NCBI RefSeq assembly: GCF_009768885.1
Contig: NZ_WSQA01000017.1
Location: forward strand, 1-64,000
Direction: 5' to 3'
DNA length: 64,000 nucleotides
DNA from: Sphingobacterium humi
GTDB lineage: Bacteria > Bacteroidota > Bacteroidia > Sphingobacteriales > Sphingobacteriaceae
Each line of letters starts with the position of its first letter. Positions within the stretch are counted from its first letter, which is position 1. Of this stretch, positions 18,884-27,967 are shown piece by piece. The notes below the pieces were generated by a model. The model had not been told where the DNA came from. It did no database searches and was given only the letters and a program-made list of their open reading frames with translations. The position numbers were made by a program, and so were the translations under genes.

Positions 18884-20236
18884 ATGAAACCGATGAGAAT
18901 AGGATTTGTAGGATTTGGGGAAGTTAATTCTCCGATAGATTTAATAACTGAAAGTTGTGACAAGGCTCGAGCAGAAATCGCAGCATTAGGATACTCGCTT
19001 GTTACAAGCCCGATAGTTCGTGATGATGTGGATGGACAGGATGTACAACGGGCAATACGTGATTTATCTGAAGTGCCGTTTGATCTCCTAGTTGTTTGTC
19101 TTACCGGTTGGATTCCGTCTCATGCTGTTATCGCTATTACTTCACAATTTGCTGATAAACCTATGATTCTCTGGGGGCTTGCAGGTTATTATGAAAACCA
19201 GCGCCTTGTAACCGCTGCTGCACAGGCAGGAACAACAGCTTTACGCAAGGTTTTTGCCGACCTGGGTTATAAGTTTAAATATATTTATAACATTGTTGGG
19301 AAGCCCAGTCCTATAGCAAAAATTAAAGACTTTGTGAAAGCATCTTTTGCCTTAAAGGAATTACAATCAGCAAAGGTTGGTATGTTTGGTTTCCGAGATA
19401 TGAGGCTATATAACACCCTGTATGATGGCATATCCTTAAAACGTAAATTGGGCATGGAAGTGGAGTTTTTTGAACTTCTGGAAATGATAACTGGCGCTGA
19501 ACGAGTGGAAGAAAAGGAGCTTGCTGTCGTCTTAACGAAGATTCAATCTGATTGGGTTTTTCAAACAGCTATCGAAACTGCCTTTTTGGAGCAGGGTGTT
19601 CGCTATTATTTAGCAATCAAGGAACTTGCAAATAGACATGGAATATCGGCCATATCCATCAAGGACGTAGATGGTATGAAAAGTCTATTAAAATATCCAC
19701 CAGCATTTGTTTTTATGTTATTGGCTGATGAGGCGGGGCTTTGCACTATTCCAGAGAACGATGTCATGGGCGCAGTTACTCAACTTATCGTTAAAAAATT
19801 AACGGGCCAATGTGCTGCATATTTTGAATTCTATGAATTCTTTGAAAACAGCGTATTGATGGGGGTGCCTGATTATGTTCCCGCCGAAGTGGTCGATGGT
19901 AAAGTCACAGTTACCCAAGCTGCCTTTGGAGGGATATCTGGAGGGCTATTAAATATTTCTAAAGTTCGGCCGGGGGAAATGACCTTGTTGCGTGTGAGCC
20001 AAACAGGCGATCAATTCTGGATGCATATGGTAAGAGGAACGGCTTCACCAATTAATTGGATGGAGGCAGGTTGGGATGAACCAGCTCCATTATTGCCAAG
20101 CTTCGAATTGAAACTTGAACATTCAGTTGAAGAATTTGCCGAGCAGATTTCCGGACAACATTACATTGCTGTTTATGGTGATTACACGGCAATATTAAAG
20201 GAGTTTTGCTATTTGGCGAGTGTAAATGTGGTTTAA
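18884..20236 (+). CDS. L-fucose/L-arabinose isomerase family-like protein
   Basis: A 450-aa cytoplasmic protein without signal peptide. The N-terminal RIGFVGFGEVNSPIDLI, the central DLLVVCLTGWIPSHAVIAI, the glycine-rich LWGLAGYYENQRL and the AKVGMFGFRDMRLYNTL segment match the general plan of the fucose/arabinose isomerase fold (COG2407-type), which interconverts aldoses and ketoses using a divalent metal. An acidic residue appears in the later IKDVDGMKSL stretch, and ECGLC-like segments are replaced by DEAGLCTIPENDVMGAV. It probably isomerises the sugar brought in by the upstream MFS transporter, before the kinase encoded 6 bp downstream. ATG at 18893 is an alternative start. The substrate is unknown. 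Confidence 0.75.
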   Translation: MKPMRIGFVGFGEVNSPIDLITESCDKARAEIAALGYSLVTSPIVRDDVDGQDVQRAIRDLSEVPFDLLVVCLTGWIPSHAVIAITSQFADKPMILWGLAGYYENQRLVTAAAQAGTTALRKVFADLGYKFKYIYNIVGKPSPIAKIKDFVKASFALKELQSAKVGMFGFRDMRLYNTLYDGISLKRKLGMEVEFFELLEMITGAERVEEKELAVVLTKIQSDWVFQTAIETAFLEQGVRYYLAIKELANRHGISAISIKDVDGMKSLLKYPPAFVFMLLADEAGLCTIPENDVMGAVTQLIVKKLTGQCAAYFEFYEFFENSVLMGVPDYVPAEVVDGKVTVTQAAFGGISGGLLNISKVRPGEMTLLRVSQTGDQFWMHMVRGTASPINWMEAGWDEPAPLLPSFELKLEHSVEEFAEQISGQHYIAVYGDYTAILKEFCYLASVNVV

Positions 20237-20242
20237 TAACAT

Positions 20243-21403
20243 ATGAAGAAATTTAACGCCATAATTGCCGGGTATATTTGTGTTGACTTGGTGCCGTCTT
20301 TTAAAATTCAGGAAGATCGGCATACGCAATATCAAGTGCTAAGACCAGGTCGTTTGATAGAAATTGACGGGATGGAATCTACCTTAGGTGGGGTTGTTGC
20401 CAATACAGGCCTAGCTATGAAGAAGTTTTCCCAACAGGTTCTATTAAACGGATTAATTGGCTCTGATTTTATTGGTAAAATTGCGATTTCCGCACTGCAA
20501 GAATACGGTTTGGCACAAGGAATTAAAACTGTTACGGAGAAAGGAACAGCTTTTGGACTGGTGATTTCCCCGCCAGGAGTTGATCGAATATTTTTAGAGT
20601 CTCCCGGTTGCAGTGAACTTTATGATATTGAATCTATTGACTTCAATGTCGTAGAAAATTGCCAAATTTTCCATTTTGGATATCCACCGTTATTAAAGCA
20701 GTTCTACAAACAGCAGGGAAAGCATCTTACCAAATTATTTCAGGAAGTACAACGTAGAAAGGTTGTCACCTCTTTGGATTTCAGCTTGCCGGACTCTGAA
20801 AGTGATTCTGGTAAAGTAAATTGGATACAGGTGTTACGAAATACCTTACCCTACACAGATATTTTCATGCCTTCCTTAGAAGAAGCTTTAAAAATTGTGT
20901 TCCCGTATGAATACACTCTGTTTGAAGCAACAGAAGGCGACATTATCGACTTGACTTCTGTTGAGTTAATTTCTGAATTAGGAGCGACGTTGGTAGCATT
21001 AGGTGCGAATGTCGTTTTGATAAAAGCTGCGCACCGAGGGTTGTTTCTATGGACTAAAGATGTGGAGGAAATTAATAAAAAGGGTGAACTTGGGTTAGAT
21101 GTGGAAGAATGGAGCAATCAACAATGGTTCTGTCCAGCTTTTCCAGCAGAGGTTGAAAAGATTAAAAATGCCTCAGGTGCAGGAGATACTGCAGGTGCAG
21201 CATTTTTAACGGCTTTACTCAATGGCCATAATCCACAAGAAGCCCTGAAGTATGCAGCCTTGGCTGGGCGAAATAACTTGTATTGTAAAGATATTTTTTC
21301 TGAGCTCAAAGATTGGGATGATATGACAAGGGAAATAAATAACACAAATCATCCTGTACAGGAATTAACGGAACTCCTCAAAGCGAGTATCGATAAAAGC
21401 TAA
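20243..21403 (+). CDS. PfkB family carbohydrate kinase
   Basis: A 386-aa cytoplasmic ribokinase-fold kinase. The C-terminal signature NASGAGDTAGAAFLTALL contains the anion-hole/catalytic motif GAGD at residues 312-315, with the catalytic base Asp315. The N-terminal substrate half includes the family's GGVVANTGLAMKKF. It is longer than typical ribokinases (about 310 aa), with extra segments around residues 230-300. It starts 6 bp after the isomerase-like gene and should phosphorylate its product. Confidence 0.9.
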   Translation: MKKFNAIIAGYICVDLVPSFKIQEDRHTQYQVLRPGRLIEIDGMESTLGGVVANTGLAMKKFSQQVLLNGLIGSDFIGKIAISALQEYGLAQGIKTVTEKGTAFGLVISPPGVDRIFLESPGCSELYDIESIDFNVVENCQIFHFGYPPLLKQFYKQQGKHLTKLFQEVQRRKVVTSLDFSLPDSESDSGKVNWIQVLRNTLPYTDIFMPSLEEALKIVFPYEYTLFEATEGDIIDLTSVELISELGATLVALGANVVLIKAAHRGLFLWTKDVEEINKKGELGLDVEEWSNQQWFCPAFPAEVEKIKNASGAGDTAGAAFLTALLNGHNPQEALKYAALAGRNNLYCKDIFSELKDWDDMTREINNTNHPVQELTELLKASIDKS

Positions 21404-21427
21404 CAGTTTTAACTAAAATATTTCAAT

Positions 21428-22819
21428 ATGAATAACAATATTCCAATGGACAAAAACTGGTGGAGAGAATCTGCTATGGGCATTCCACAAATAATAACCG
21501 AAACACCTGGTACTAGATCACAAGCCATGCATCAGAATACCAGTAGGTTTATGAAAGGGCTAAGTTCTCAGGTAAAGCTATTTCCAGTTTGTTTTGAAGA
21601 AGGTTATGGCATTACACTAACAGATGTCGATGGTAACCGATACCTTGACTTCTCATCTGGAATTTATGTGGCTTCCTTAGGGCATTGCCACCCTAAAATC
21701 TCAGAAGCCATTTCATTTTGGGCAAAAAAGTTGATGAATGCTCATGATTTCTCGACTCCCGTGAAGGAAAAACTGATGGAGAAAATGGCCGATATTCTTC
21801 CAGGTAACTTAAATGCCATCCAACTTTATTCAGATGGGACCACAGCAGTAGAAGCAGCCATAAGAGCGGCTCGGGCCATTAGCAACAAACATGAATTTAT
21901 TTCTGCCTATCGGGATTTCCATGGTAAAAGTATGAGTGCGGTTAGTTGTGCGCAAATGTTTAGAAGCGAAACATTCTCTTATGGCCCAACCCGCGCTCCA
22001 GGATTTTACATGGTGCCACGACCTGATCCATACCGTCCTTTATGGGTTAAAGCTGATGGAACAATTGATACTGATGCCTATATCCAGTTTTATGAAAACT
22101 TCTTGAAAGAAGGTACGGTTGGAAATGTTGCCGCCTTTGTGTTAGAACCTGCACAAGGCTGGGCAGGAAGCATTTTTCCACCAGACGACTTTTTCCCTAA
22201 GCTTAAATCACTTTGTGAAAAGTATAATATACTATTATATGATGATGAGGTATTGGCGGGAATGGGAAGAACTGGCGAATGGCTTACGCTAAACCATTGG
22301 GACGTTATTCCGGATATTGTGACTTTTGGGAAATCCTTTGGAAATGGCTTCCCAGTGACAGCAATGGTCGTGAAGGAAGAATATGCCGAAGCCTTAGAAA
22401 AAATTTCAGCCTCATCAAGTTATGGTGGCAACCCAATGGCCTGTGCAGCTGCATTAGCCTCCATAGAAGTAATTGAGGATGAGCAGATTTTGGAGAACGT
22501 AAAGCAGGTGGGTGATTATTTTATGAAACGATTGGAGCAGATGAAACGTGACCACCCTATCATCGGTGATGTAAAAGGGAAAGGCTTTTTATTAGGAATT
22601 GAGCTGGTGAAAGATAAATCAACAAAGGAGCCATTTTTAGAAGCAGGTATTTCGGTATATCAAAAAGCCTTCAGAAAAGGGCTCGCATGGATTCCCGCAG
22701 GGCATATTCTACGAATGTCGCCTCCGCTAATTATGGATGAGCATTACGCAAAGCTTGGGATGGATATCATAGAAGAATCCATTTGGGAAACAGAGAAAGA
22801 ATTTGGGTATACCCAATAA
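21428..22819 (+). CDS. Class III (aspartate aminotransferase family) PLP-dependent aminotransferase
   Basis: A 463-aa cytoplasmic enzyme. Class III aminotransferase signatures include DVDGNRYLDFSSGIYVASLG, the YDDEVLAGMGRTGEW strand with the PLP-pairing Asp, and the Schiff-base Lys302 in TFGKSFGNGFP. The family transfers amino groups between an omega-amine or aminated sugar/cyclitol-like carbonyl and a keto acid. Placed after an isomerase and a kinase, it suggests the pathway ends in, or passes through, an amino or keto intermediate. That would fit upstream amidases that expose an amine. A terminator follows directly. Confidence 0.9.
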   Translation: MNNNIPMDKNWWRESAMGIPQIITETPGTRSQAMHQNTSRFMKGLSSQVKLFPVCFEEGYGITLTDVDGNRYLDFSSGIYVASLGHCHPKISEAISFWAKKLMNAHDFSTPVKEKLMEKMADILPGNLNAIQLYSDGTTAVEAAIRAARAISNKHEFISAYRDFHGKSMSAVSCAQMFRSETFSYGPTRAPGFYMVPRPDPYRPLWVKADGTIDTDAYIQFYENFLKEGTVGNVAAFVLEPAQGWAGSIFPPDDFFPKLKSLCEKYNILLYDDEVLAGMGRTGEWLTLNHWDVIPDIVTFGKSFGNGFPVTAMVVKEEYAEALEKISASSSYGGNPMACAAALASIEVIEDEQILENVKQVGDYFMKRLEQMKRDHPIIGDVKGKGFLLGIELVKDKSTKEPFLEAGISVYQKAFRKGLAWIPAGHILRMSPPLIMDEHYAKLGMDIIEESIWETEKEFGYTQ

Positions 22820-22877
22820 AGGTGACTTTAGGGTTGAAGCATATAGAATTTCTTTTACAATTAGTTTTATACAACAA

Positions 22878-22906
22878 GAGCGACCAGGGGTGGTCGCTTC
22901 TTTTTT
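22878..22906 (+). terminator. Rho-independent terminator after aminotransferase gene
   Basis: AGCGACCA at 22879-22886 pairs with TGGTCGCT at 22891-22898 across a GGGG loop, and a T-run follows. It ends the 18884-22819 operon and lies between it and the convergent, broken AraC gene. Confidence 0.88.
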
Positions 22907-22970
22907 ATAGCTGTTATCTTTTTCTATGGGTGAAAAGCTGGTTTGTAGATTCTTATTTACTAAGTTTTCT

Positions 22971-23981
22971 CTACTCCGTTGCTCTCACTTTTACCTCGCT
23001 AGGCGACTTCTGCTTAAAAGCTACAGCAAAATAATGTGGACTTCGATAACCTACCATGCGCGCGATCTCATTAATGTTAATCGATGTTTTTGCCTTATTT
23101 GACAGCAGTTCATACGCTTTACTTAATTTCGCATCAATTGCATAGTCTTTAATGGTTTGTCCAAAGAGCTGTTTAAAGCCGGCTTGCAGCTTGGTTCTGT
23201 TCATATAGGCGCGTTCTGCCAATGTTTGGATGCTGTAAAATTCCAATTGGGGTTTGCTTAAGAATTCCTTGATGGCATGCAGGCGATTTGTTTCCTGCAG
23301 CGAGAGGTTTATCTGTTTTCCTTCCTTTATTTTCTGTTCAGCGGAATGGAAAAGAATAGATAGCATTTCCTTGATCTTGCATTCCAAATACACCTTTTTA
23401 ATGCTTGACTGATAATTGCAGGTATAGAGCTCCCAGAAGATGCGTTGCAGTTCTCCGGTTACCGGAAAGGCGCGCCCCCCCGAATATGGCAAGCTTCTGT
23501 TCTTCCATAGCCTGTAAGAATTTCTTGGCCGATTTAATATCAATCTGCAGATGCCGCTTAATCCAGGGGACACTCATTTGAATTTCTAAGGTAAAGGAGT
23601 TTTGGCAGGCTTGTCTTTTATAGGTTCCACTCATTTTAGGGATATAAAACAAAGCAAATTCCTTTTTCTCGACTTTAATGGCCTGCGCCTGTTCCTCGAT
23701 AGGGAAGTAGGAAATACCGCCATTTGATAGTTCTACTTGAAATTGTAGGTAGGGTTTATCGGATTTAACTTGGAATTCAGGTTCTCTAAATCGAAGATTT
23801 TGGACATATGGATATGAACACCCTGAAGATGGAAACTCTTCCTTTCGACGTTTAACTCCTCTAATTGTTTACTCGCCACAATTTCCACAAAATCATCAGC
23901 AGCGTCATCTTGTAGGTCATCGGGGATATTAATAATTGTTTGAATGCGGGGATAATTCAGACGCGTCAGTTCAATTTTCAT
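22971..23981 (-). pseudogene. AraC family regulator broken by two frameshifts
   Basis: Three minus-strand frames together encode one AraC-type regulator of about 335 aa. The N-terminal frame starts at 23981 and runs on as ...GVHIHMSKI. The sense continues in another frame (LRFREPEFQVKSDKPYLQF, VELSNGGISYFPIEEQ) after an apparent one-base loss near 23797-23800. The second break is in a run of seven C at 23475-23481; with six, the sense would read AIFGG then RAFPVTGELQ. The last part holds the helix-turn-helix region (SIQTLAERAYMNRTKLQAGFKQLFG, ININEIARMVGYRSPHYFAVAFK). It may once have controlled the SusC-3 locus. A sequencing error in the C-run cannot be excluded for one break. Confidence 0.8.
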
Positions 23982-24762
23982 AAATGCTCGGGTAAAGTGC
24001 TATCATATTGGATTAATTATGTAAAAAAACAGTGTGTCGTTTGAGTTAATATTAGTGTAGCGTGGTGTCGTTAAATTCTGCAATAAATGAACGTTGGACT
24101 GCAAAATTAGATAATAAAAGTAAATAAATTTATCCAATAATTTTATTTAGTCAAAATAATACAAAAAAATGAAAATATAATTATAACGAGTTAAATTAGA
24201 TATTTCGTGAATATGGAAGTAAAACGGCTTGTTGATTAGGACTTGGAGAAAAGGATTTTAACGATGTTTACTCCTGGAGGCTACTAAGACATACCAGAAG
24301 TCATTCTTCGCGATGCAAGGCCGATGAACCTAAATACTGCTTTGCATATTGGCTACTGGTATGGGCTTCCTGATAAAGGATAGGCTTATCAATAATATTT
24401 GAATTCTTTTTTTCTGACTTATTTAAAAAACTTACGCTCATGTTACATGAAGCAGTTTTTTCACACCTCATCTTTTTCATTTTATATTAGTAGATTCTCA
24501 ATTAAAATACGGTGCTTTGCACTTGCTTTATGGTTTTAGTTTTTTATAAAGTTGATTCTCAAATCATACAATAATTAAACCCAGTAGAAACCTTTAAACT
24601 TATTTACATATGTAATACTTATTAAAATATTTGTATATATAAAATTAGTTCCTATCTTGGCAATAAGTCATACATATTTATTATTAGCCGGTTCCTATTG
24701 AAATCTTTGCAAAGTTTGACTGTAACCAATTCGCGTAAAACATAAAAAACTAACCAAAAATT
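23982..24762. other. Gene-free region upstream of SusC-3
   Basis: About 780 bp of very AT-rich DNA without a supportable gene. It holds the likely promoter of SusC-3 at its right end. In the middle (24213-24383) one plus-strand frame reads somewhat like protein, including TPGGY and LNTALHIGYWYGLPDKG, but contains internal stop codons. It could be the remains of a gene or chance. No tRNA, repeat array or insertion-sequence end was recognised. Confidence 0.5.
24630..24660 (+). promoter_or_regulatory. Predicted Bacteroidetes-type promoter of SusC-3
   Basis: TTTG at 24630-24633, a 19-nt spacer and TATCTTGG at 24653-24660 fit the -33/-7 pattern TTTG...TAnnTTTG with one mismatch. The element lies about 100 nt upstream of the SusC-3 ATG, leaving a leader of roughly 95 nt. 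Confidence 0.5.
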
Positions 24763-27700
24763 ATGAAAATTCCAATTAAACTACTGGGGTTTAAGGGGAT
24801 ATTGTACCTCTGGTATTTCTACTTATTATTCATGCCATTGTACAATTATGCCCTTGAGAGGCCCGAAAATTCATTTGAAAACTTTAAAAGGGAATCTTTA
24901 AGACTTCCTGATAGCCAATTGCTTTTACAACAAGTTACAGTGGCTGGTCTAGTAACTGACAGTTTGGGACAAGCTATACCTGGCGTATCTATCTCGGTAA
25001 AAGGAAATGAGAAAGTAAGTACATCCACGGACGAAAAAGGTATGTATGTCATACGTATAACCAATAGTTCGTCAATTCTCCTGTTTTCTAATGTCGGCTA
25101 TCATACCCAGGAAGTACCAGTAGGAGGCAGAAGGGAAATTAATGTGATCATGCAAGCATCAGATGCGGAGATAGAGCAAGTCGTTGTGGTGGCTTTTGGA
25201 TCGCAACGGAAAAAGGAAACTGTGGGTTCTATGTCTACCATAAATCCTTCTGAACTAAAGGTTCCTTCCAGCAATTTAACCACTGCATTAGCTGGGCGAG
25301 TTGCCGGTCTTGTGGCTTATCAACGTAGTGGCGAACCAGGCCAAGATAATGCAGACTTCTTTATACGAGGTGTCACAACGTTTGGATATGCCTCAAGCCC
25401 ATTAATTTTGATTGACGGGGTAGAAATGCGCTCTGAAGATCTTGCCCGATTGCAACCTGATGATATTGCCAGTTTTTCCATCATGAAAGATGCCTCTGCA
25501 ACGGCTTTATATGGCGCTCGAGGTGCTAATGGGGTAATACTTGTCAGTACAAAAGAAGGTAAGGAGGGAAAAGCTTCTGTTTCCGTCCGTTATGAAAGAT
25601 CATTATCTGGAGCTACTCAAAATATTGAGTTAGCGGATCCAATTTCTTATATGCGATTGCATAATGAATCTATTCTGACCCGAGACCCTTTAGGTATTAT
25701 GATGTATAGCCAGGAGAAGATTGAAAATACGGAAAAGGGAAGCAATAGTTTAATGTACCCAGTGACCGACTGGCAATCAACTCTCTTTAAAGACTATACA
25801 GTTAATGATCGGTTAAATTTTAATGTTAGTGGCGGGGGAAAAGTAGCGCGCTATTATATCGCAGCAACATATAATAAAGATAATGGGATGTTGAATGTTG
25901 ATGAACGGAATAACTTCAATAGCAATATAGATTTGAAAAAATATCTACTAAGATCTAACATCAACATTAATGTAACCAATTCAACAGAAGCAATAATTAG
26001 ATTGCACGGCACTTTTGATGATTATACAGGGCCACTTGAAAGTGCTACCTCCTTGTATAATAAAGTCGTTCGATCAAATCCTGTACTGTTCCCAGCTTAT
26101 TACCCAGTTGATGATGCGCATGAAAATGTAACGCATATCTTATTTGGTAACTCGGGTACAGGTGAGTATATAAACCCTTATGCCGACTTGATGCGAGGTT
26201 ATAAAGATTACTCAAAATCTTTGATGATGGCTCAATTTGAACTTAAACAAGATTTGAGTTTTATTACTCCAGGCCTAAAGGCAAGAGGATTATTTAGTAC
26301 AAATAGATACGCTTATTTCGATGTGCAGCGCTTTTATAAACCCTTCTATTATAAAGTGGGCATGTACGATAAAATTAATGATTCATATAGCATTGTTGGT
26401 ATTAATCCGGAAAGTGGTCAAGAGCATTTAGATTATGCGGAAGGGGCTAAAGAAATCAGTACTAATAGTTATATGGAAGCGGCATTAAATTATGACAAGA
26501 AGCTGGGGGAAAAGCATGCCCTAAGTGGATTGCTCGTATTTGTTATGAGAAACTCGTTAATAGGAAATGCGGGTACATTACAAAAATCCTTAGCATATCG
26601 GAATTTAGGTCTGTCTGGTCGTGCTACTTATTCCTTCTTAGATCGCTATTTTTTAGAGGGTAATTTCGGTTATAATGGGTCAGAGCGGTTTGATAAGAAT
26701 AATCGTTTTGGCTTTTTCCCTTCTATTGGAGCAGCATGGGACGTGTCAGGCGAACCGTTTTGGTCCGATGGTATCCGTAGGGTTATTTCAATGTTCAAAC
26801 TAAAAGCAACCTATGGCTTAGTTGGAAATGATGCTATTGGTTCGGCAGAGGATCGATTTTATTATTTATCTCAAATGAATATGAACAATAGTACTAGGGG
26901 GTATACTTTTGGTTCTGATTTCCAATATACTAAGAATGGTATCTCTATTTCTCGCTATGAAAACTCAAATATTACTTGGGAAACAGCATATAAATCAAAC
27001 TTTGGGGTGGAATTGAAAATTGCGAATGTGCTCACCTTAAACGCAGATATATATAAAGAAAATCGCAAAAATATTCTTTTAACCCGCAGTCATATACCTG
27101 CTACAATGGGCTTACAAGTTACCCCAAGAGCGAATTTAGGGGAAATGAAAAGCTCAGGTCTCGATGCATCGCTAGATTTTAGTAAAAGCTTTAACTCTGG
27201 AATATGGTTAAGTGCAAGGGCAAACTTCACTTATGCAGTTAGTGAAATGGTAGCAGTTTCTGAACCCGATTATGGAGATACTCCATGGCGATCCACAGTA
27301 GGTTACTCCTACGGCCAACGGTGGGGCTATGTAGCTGAACGCTTATTTGTGGATGATAATGAAGTGAAAAACTCGCCTTATCAAGGCCCTGAAGTTATGG
27401 CTGGGGATATTAAATATAAGGACATTAATAACGATGGTCAAATTAATGAAATTGATCGGGTGCCTATAGGTTTTCCTACCGTTCCACAAGTTGTTTATGG
27501 TTTTGGAGTTTCTGTGGGCTGGAAAGGTGCAGATTTCTCCTGTTTCTTTCAAGGGCTAGGGAGAGAATCCTTTTGGATTGATAGTAAAGCTACTGCACCA
27601 TTTATTGGCATTAATGGAAATGCATTATTAAAAGCCTACCAAGATAGTCATTGGTCTGAAGCAAACCGCGACCTTTATGCTCTTTGGCCACGTTTATCCT

Positions 27701-27966
27701 TTAAAGAAAATGAAAACAATAATGCCGTAAGTACTTGGTTTATGCGCGATGGATCGTTTTTAAGGCTAAAATCTGTAGAGGCAGGTTACACGTTTCCACA
27801 AAACTGGACTAGTAAATTTGGCGTACAAAAGGCACGGTTATATGCCAGTGGAGTAAACCTACTCACCTTTAGTCAATTTAAATTATGGGATCCTGAGATG
27901 GCTGGAAACGGTTTAGGCTACCCTGTTCAACGTGTTGGAAATATTGGTTTACAAATCTCATTTTAA
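24763..27966 (+). CDS. SusC/RagA family TonB-linked outer membrane receptor (SusC-3)
   Basis: A 1067-aa outer-membrane importer. It has a signal segment (ILYLWYFYLLFMPLYNYA), a carboxypeptidase-like domain (VAGLVTDSLGQAIPGVSISVKG), a VVVVAFGSQRKKETVG element, a plug (LAGRVAGLVAYQRSGEPGQDN, FSIMKDASATALYGARGANG) and a barrel ending GNIGLQISF. There is no STN domain. It heads a four-gene surface operon with SusD-3 and two accessory lipoproteins but no enzymes. Base composition is more AT-rich than the cluster to the right. The nearest regulator is the broken AraC gene. Confidence 0.93.
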   Translation: MKIPIKLLGFKGILYLWYFYLLFMPLYNYALERPENSFENFKRESLRLPDSQLLLQQVTVAGLVTDSLGQAIPGVSISVKGNEKVSTSTDEKGMYVIRITNSSSILLFSNVGYHTQEVPVGGRREINVIMQASDAEIEQVVVVAFGSQRKKETVGSMSTINPSELKVPSSNLTTALAGRVAGLVAYQRSGEPGQDNADFFIRGVTTFGYASSPLILIDGVEMRSEDLARLQPDDIASFSIMKDASATALYGARGANGVILVSTKEGKEGKASVSVRYERSLSGATQNIELADPISYMRLHNESILTRDPLGIMMYSQEKIENTEKGSNSLMYPVTDWQSTLFKDYTVNDRLNFNVSGGGKVARYYIAATYNKDNGMLNVDERNNFNSNIDLKKYLLRSNININVTNSTEAIIRLHGTFDDYTGPLESATSLYNKVVRSNPVLFPAYYPVDDAHENVTHILFGNSGTGEYINPYADLMRGYKDYSKSLMMAQFELKQDLSFITPGLKARGLFSTNRYAYFDVQRFYKPFYYKVGMYDKINDSYSIVGINPESGQEHLDYAEGAKEISTNSYMEAALNYDKKLGEKHALSGLLVFVMRNSLIGNAGTLQKSLAYRNLGLSGRATYSFLDRYFLEGNFGYNGSERFDKNNRFGFFPSIGAAWDVSGEPFWSDGIRRVISMFKLKATYGLVGNDAIGSAEDRFYYLSQMNMNNSTRGYTFGSDFQYTKNGISISRYENSNITWETAYKSNFGVELKIANVLTLNADIYKENRKNILLTRSHIPATMGLQVTPRANLGEMKSSGLDASLDFSKSFNSGIWLSARANFTYAVSEMVAVSEPDYGDTPWRSTVGYSYGQRWGYVAERLFVDDNEVKNSPYQGPEVMAGDIKYKDINNDGQINEIDRVPIGFPTVPQVVYGFGVSVGWKGADFSCFFQGLGRESFWIDSKATAPFIGINGNALLKAYQDSHWSEANRDLYALWPRLSFKENENNNAVSTWFMRDGSFLRLKSVEAGYTFPQNWTSKFGVQKARLYASGVNLLTFSQFKLWDPEMAGNGLGYPVQRVGNIGLQISF

Positions 27967-27967
27967 G

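Noticed and set aside
24213..24383. A plus-strand frame that reads partly like protein (TPGGY, LNTALHIGYWYGLPDKG)
   Set aside because: It has internal stops at about the frequency expected by chance in AT-rich DNA, and I recognise no family.
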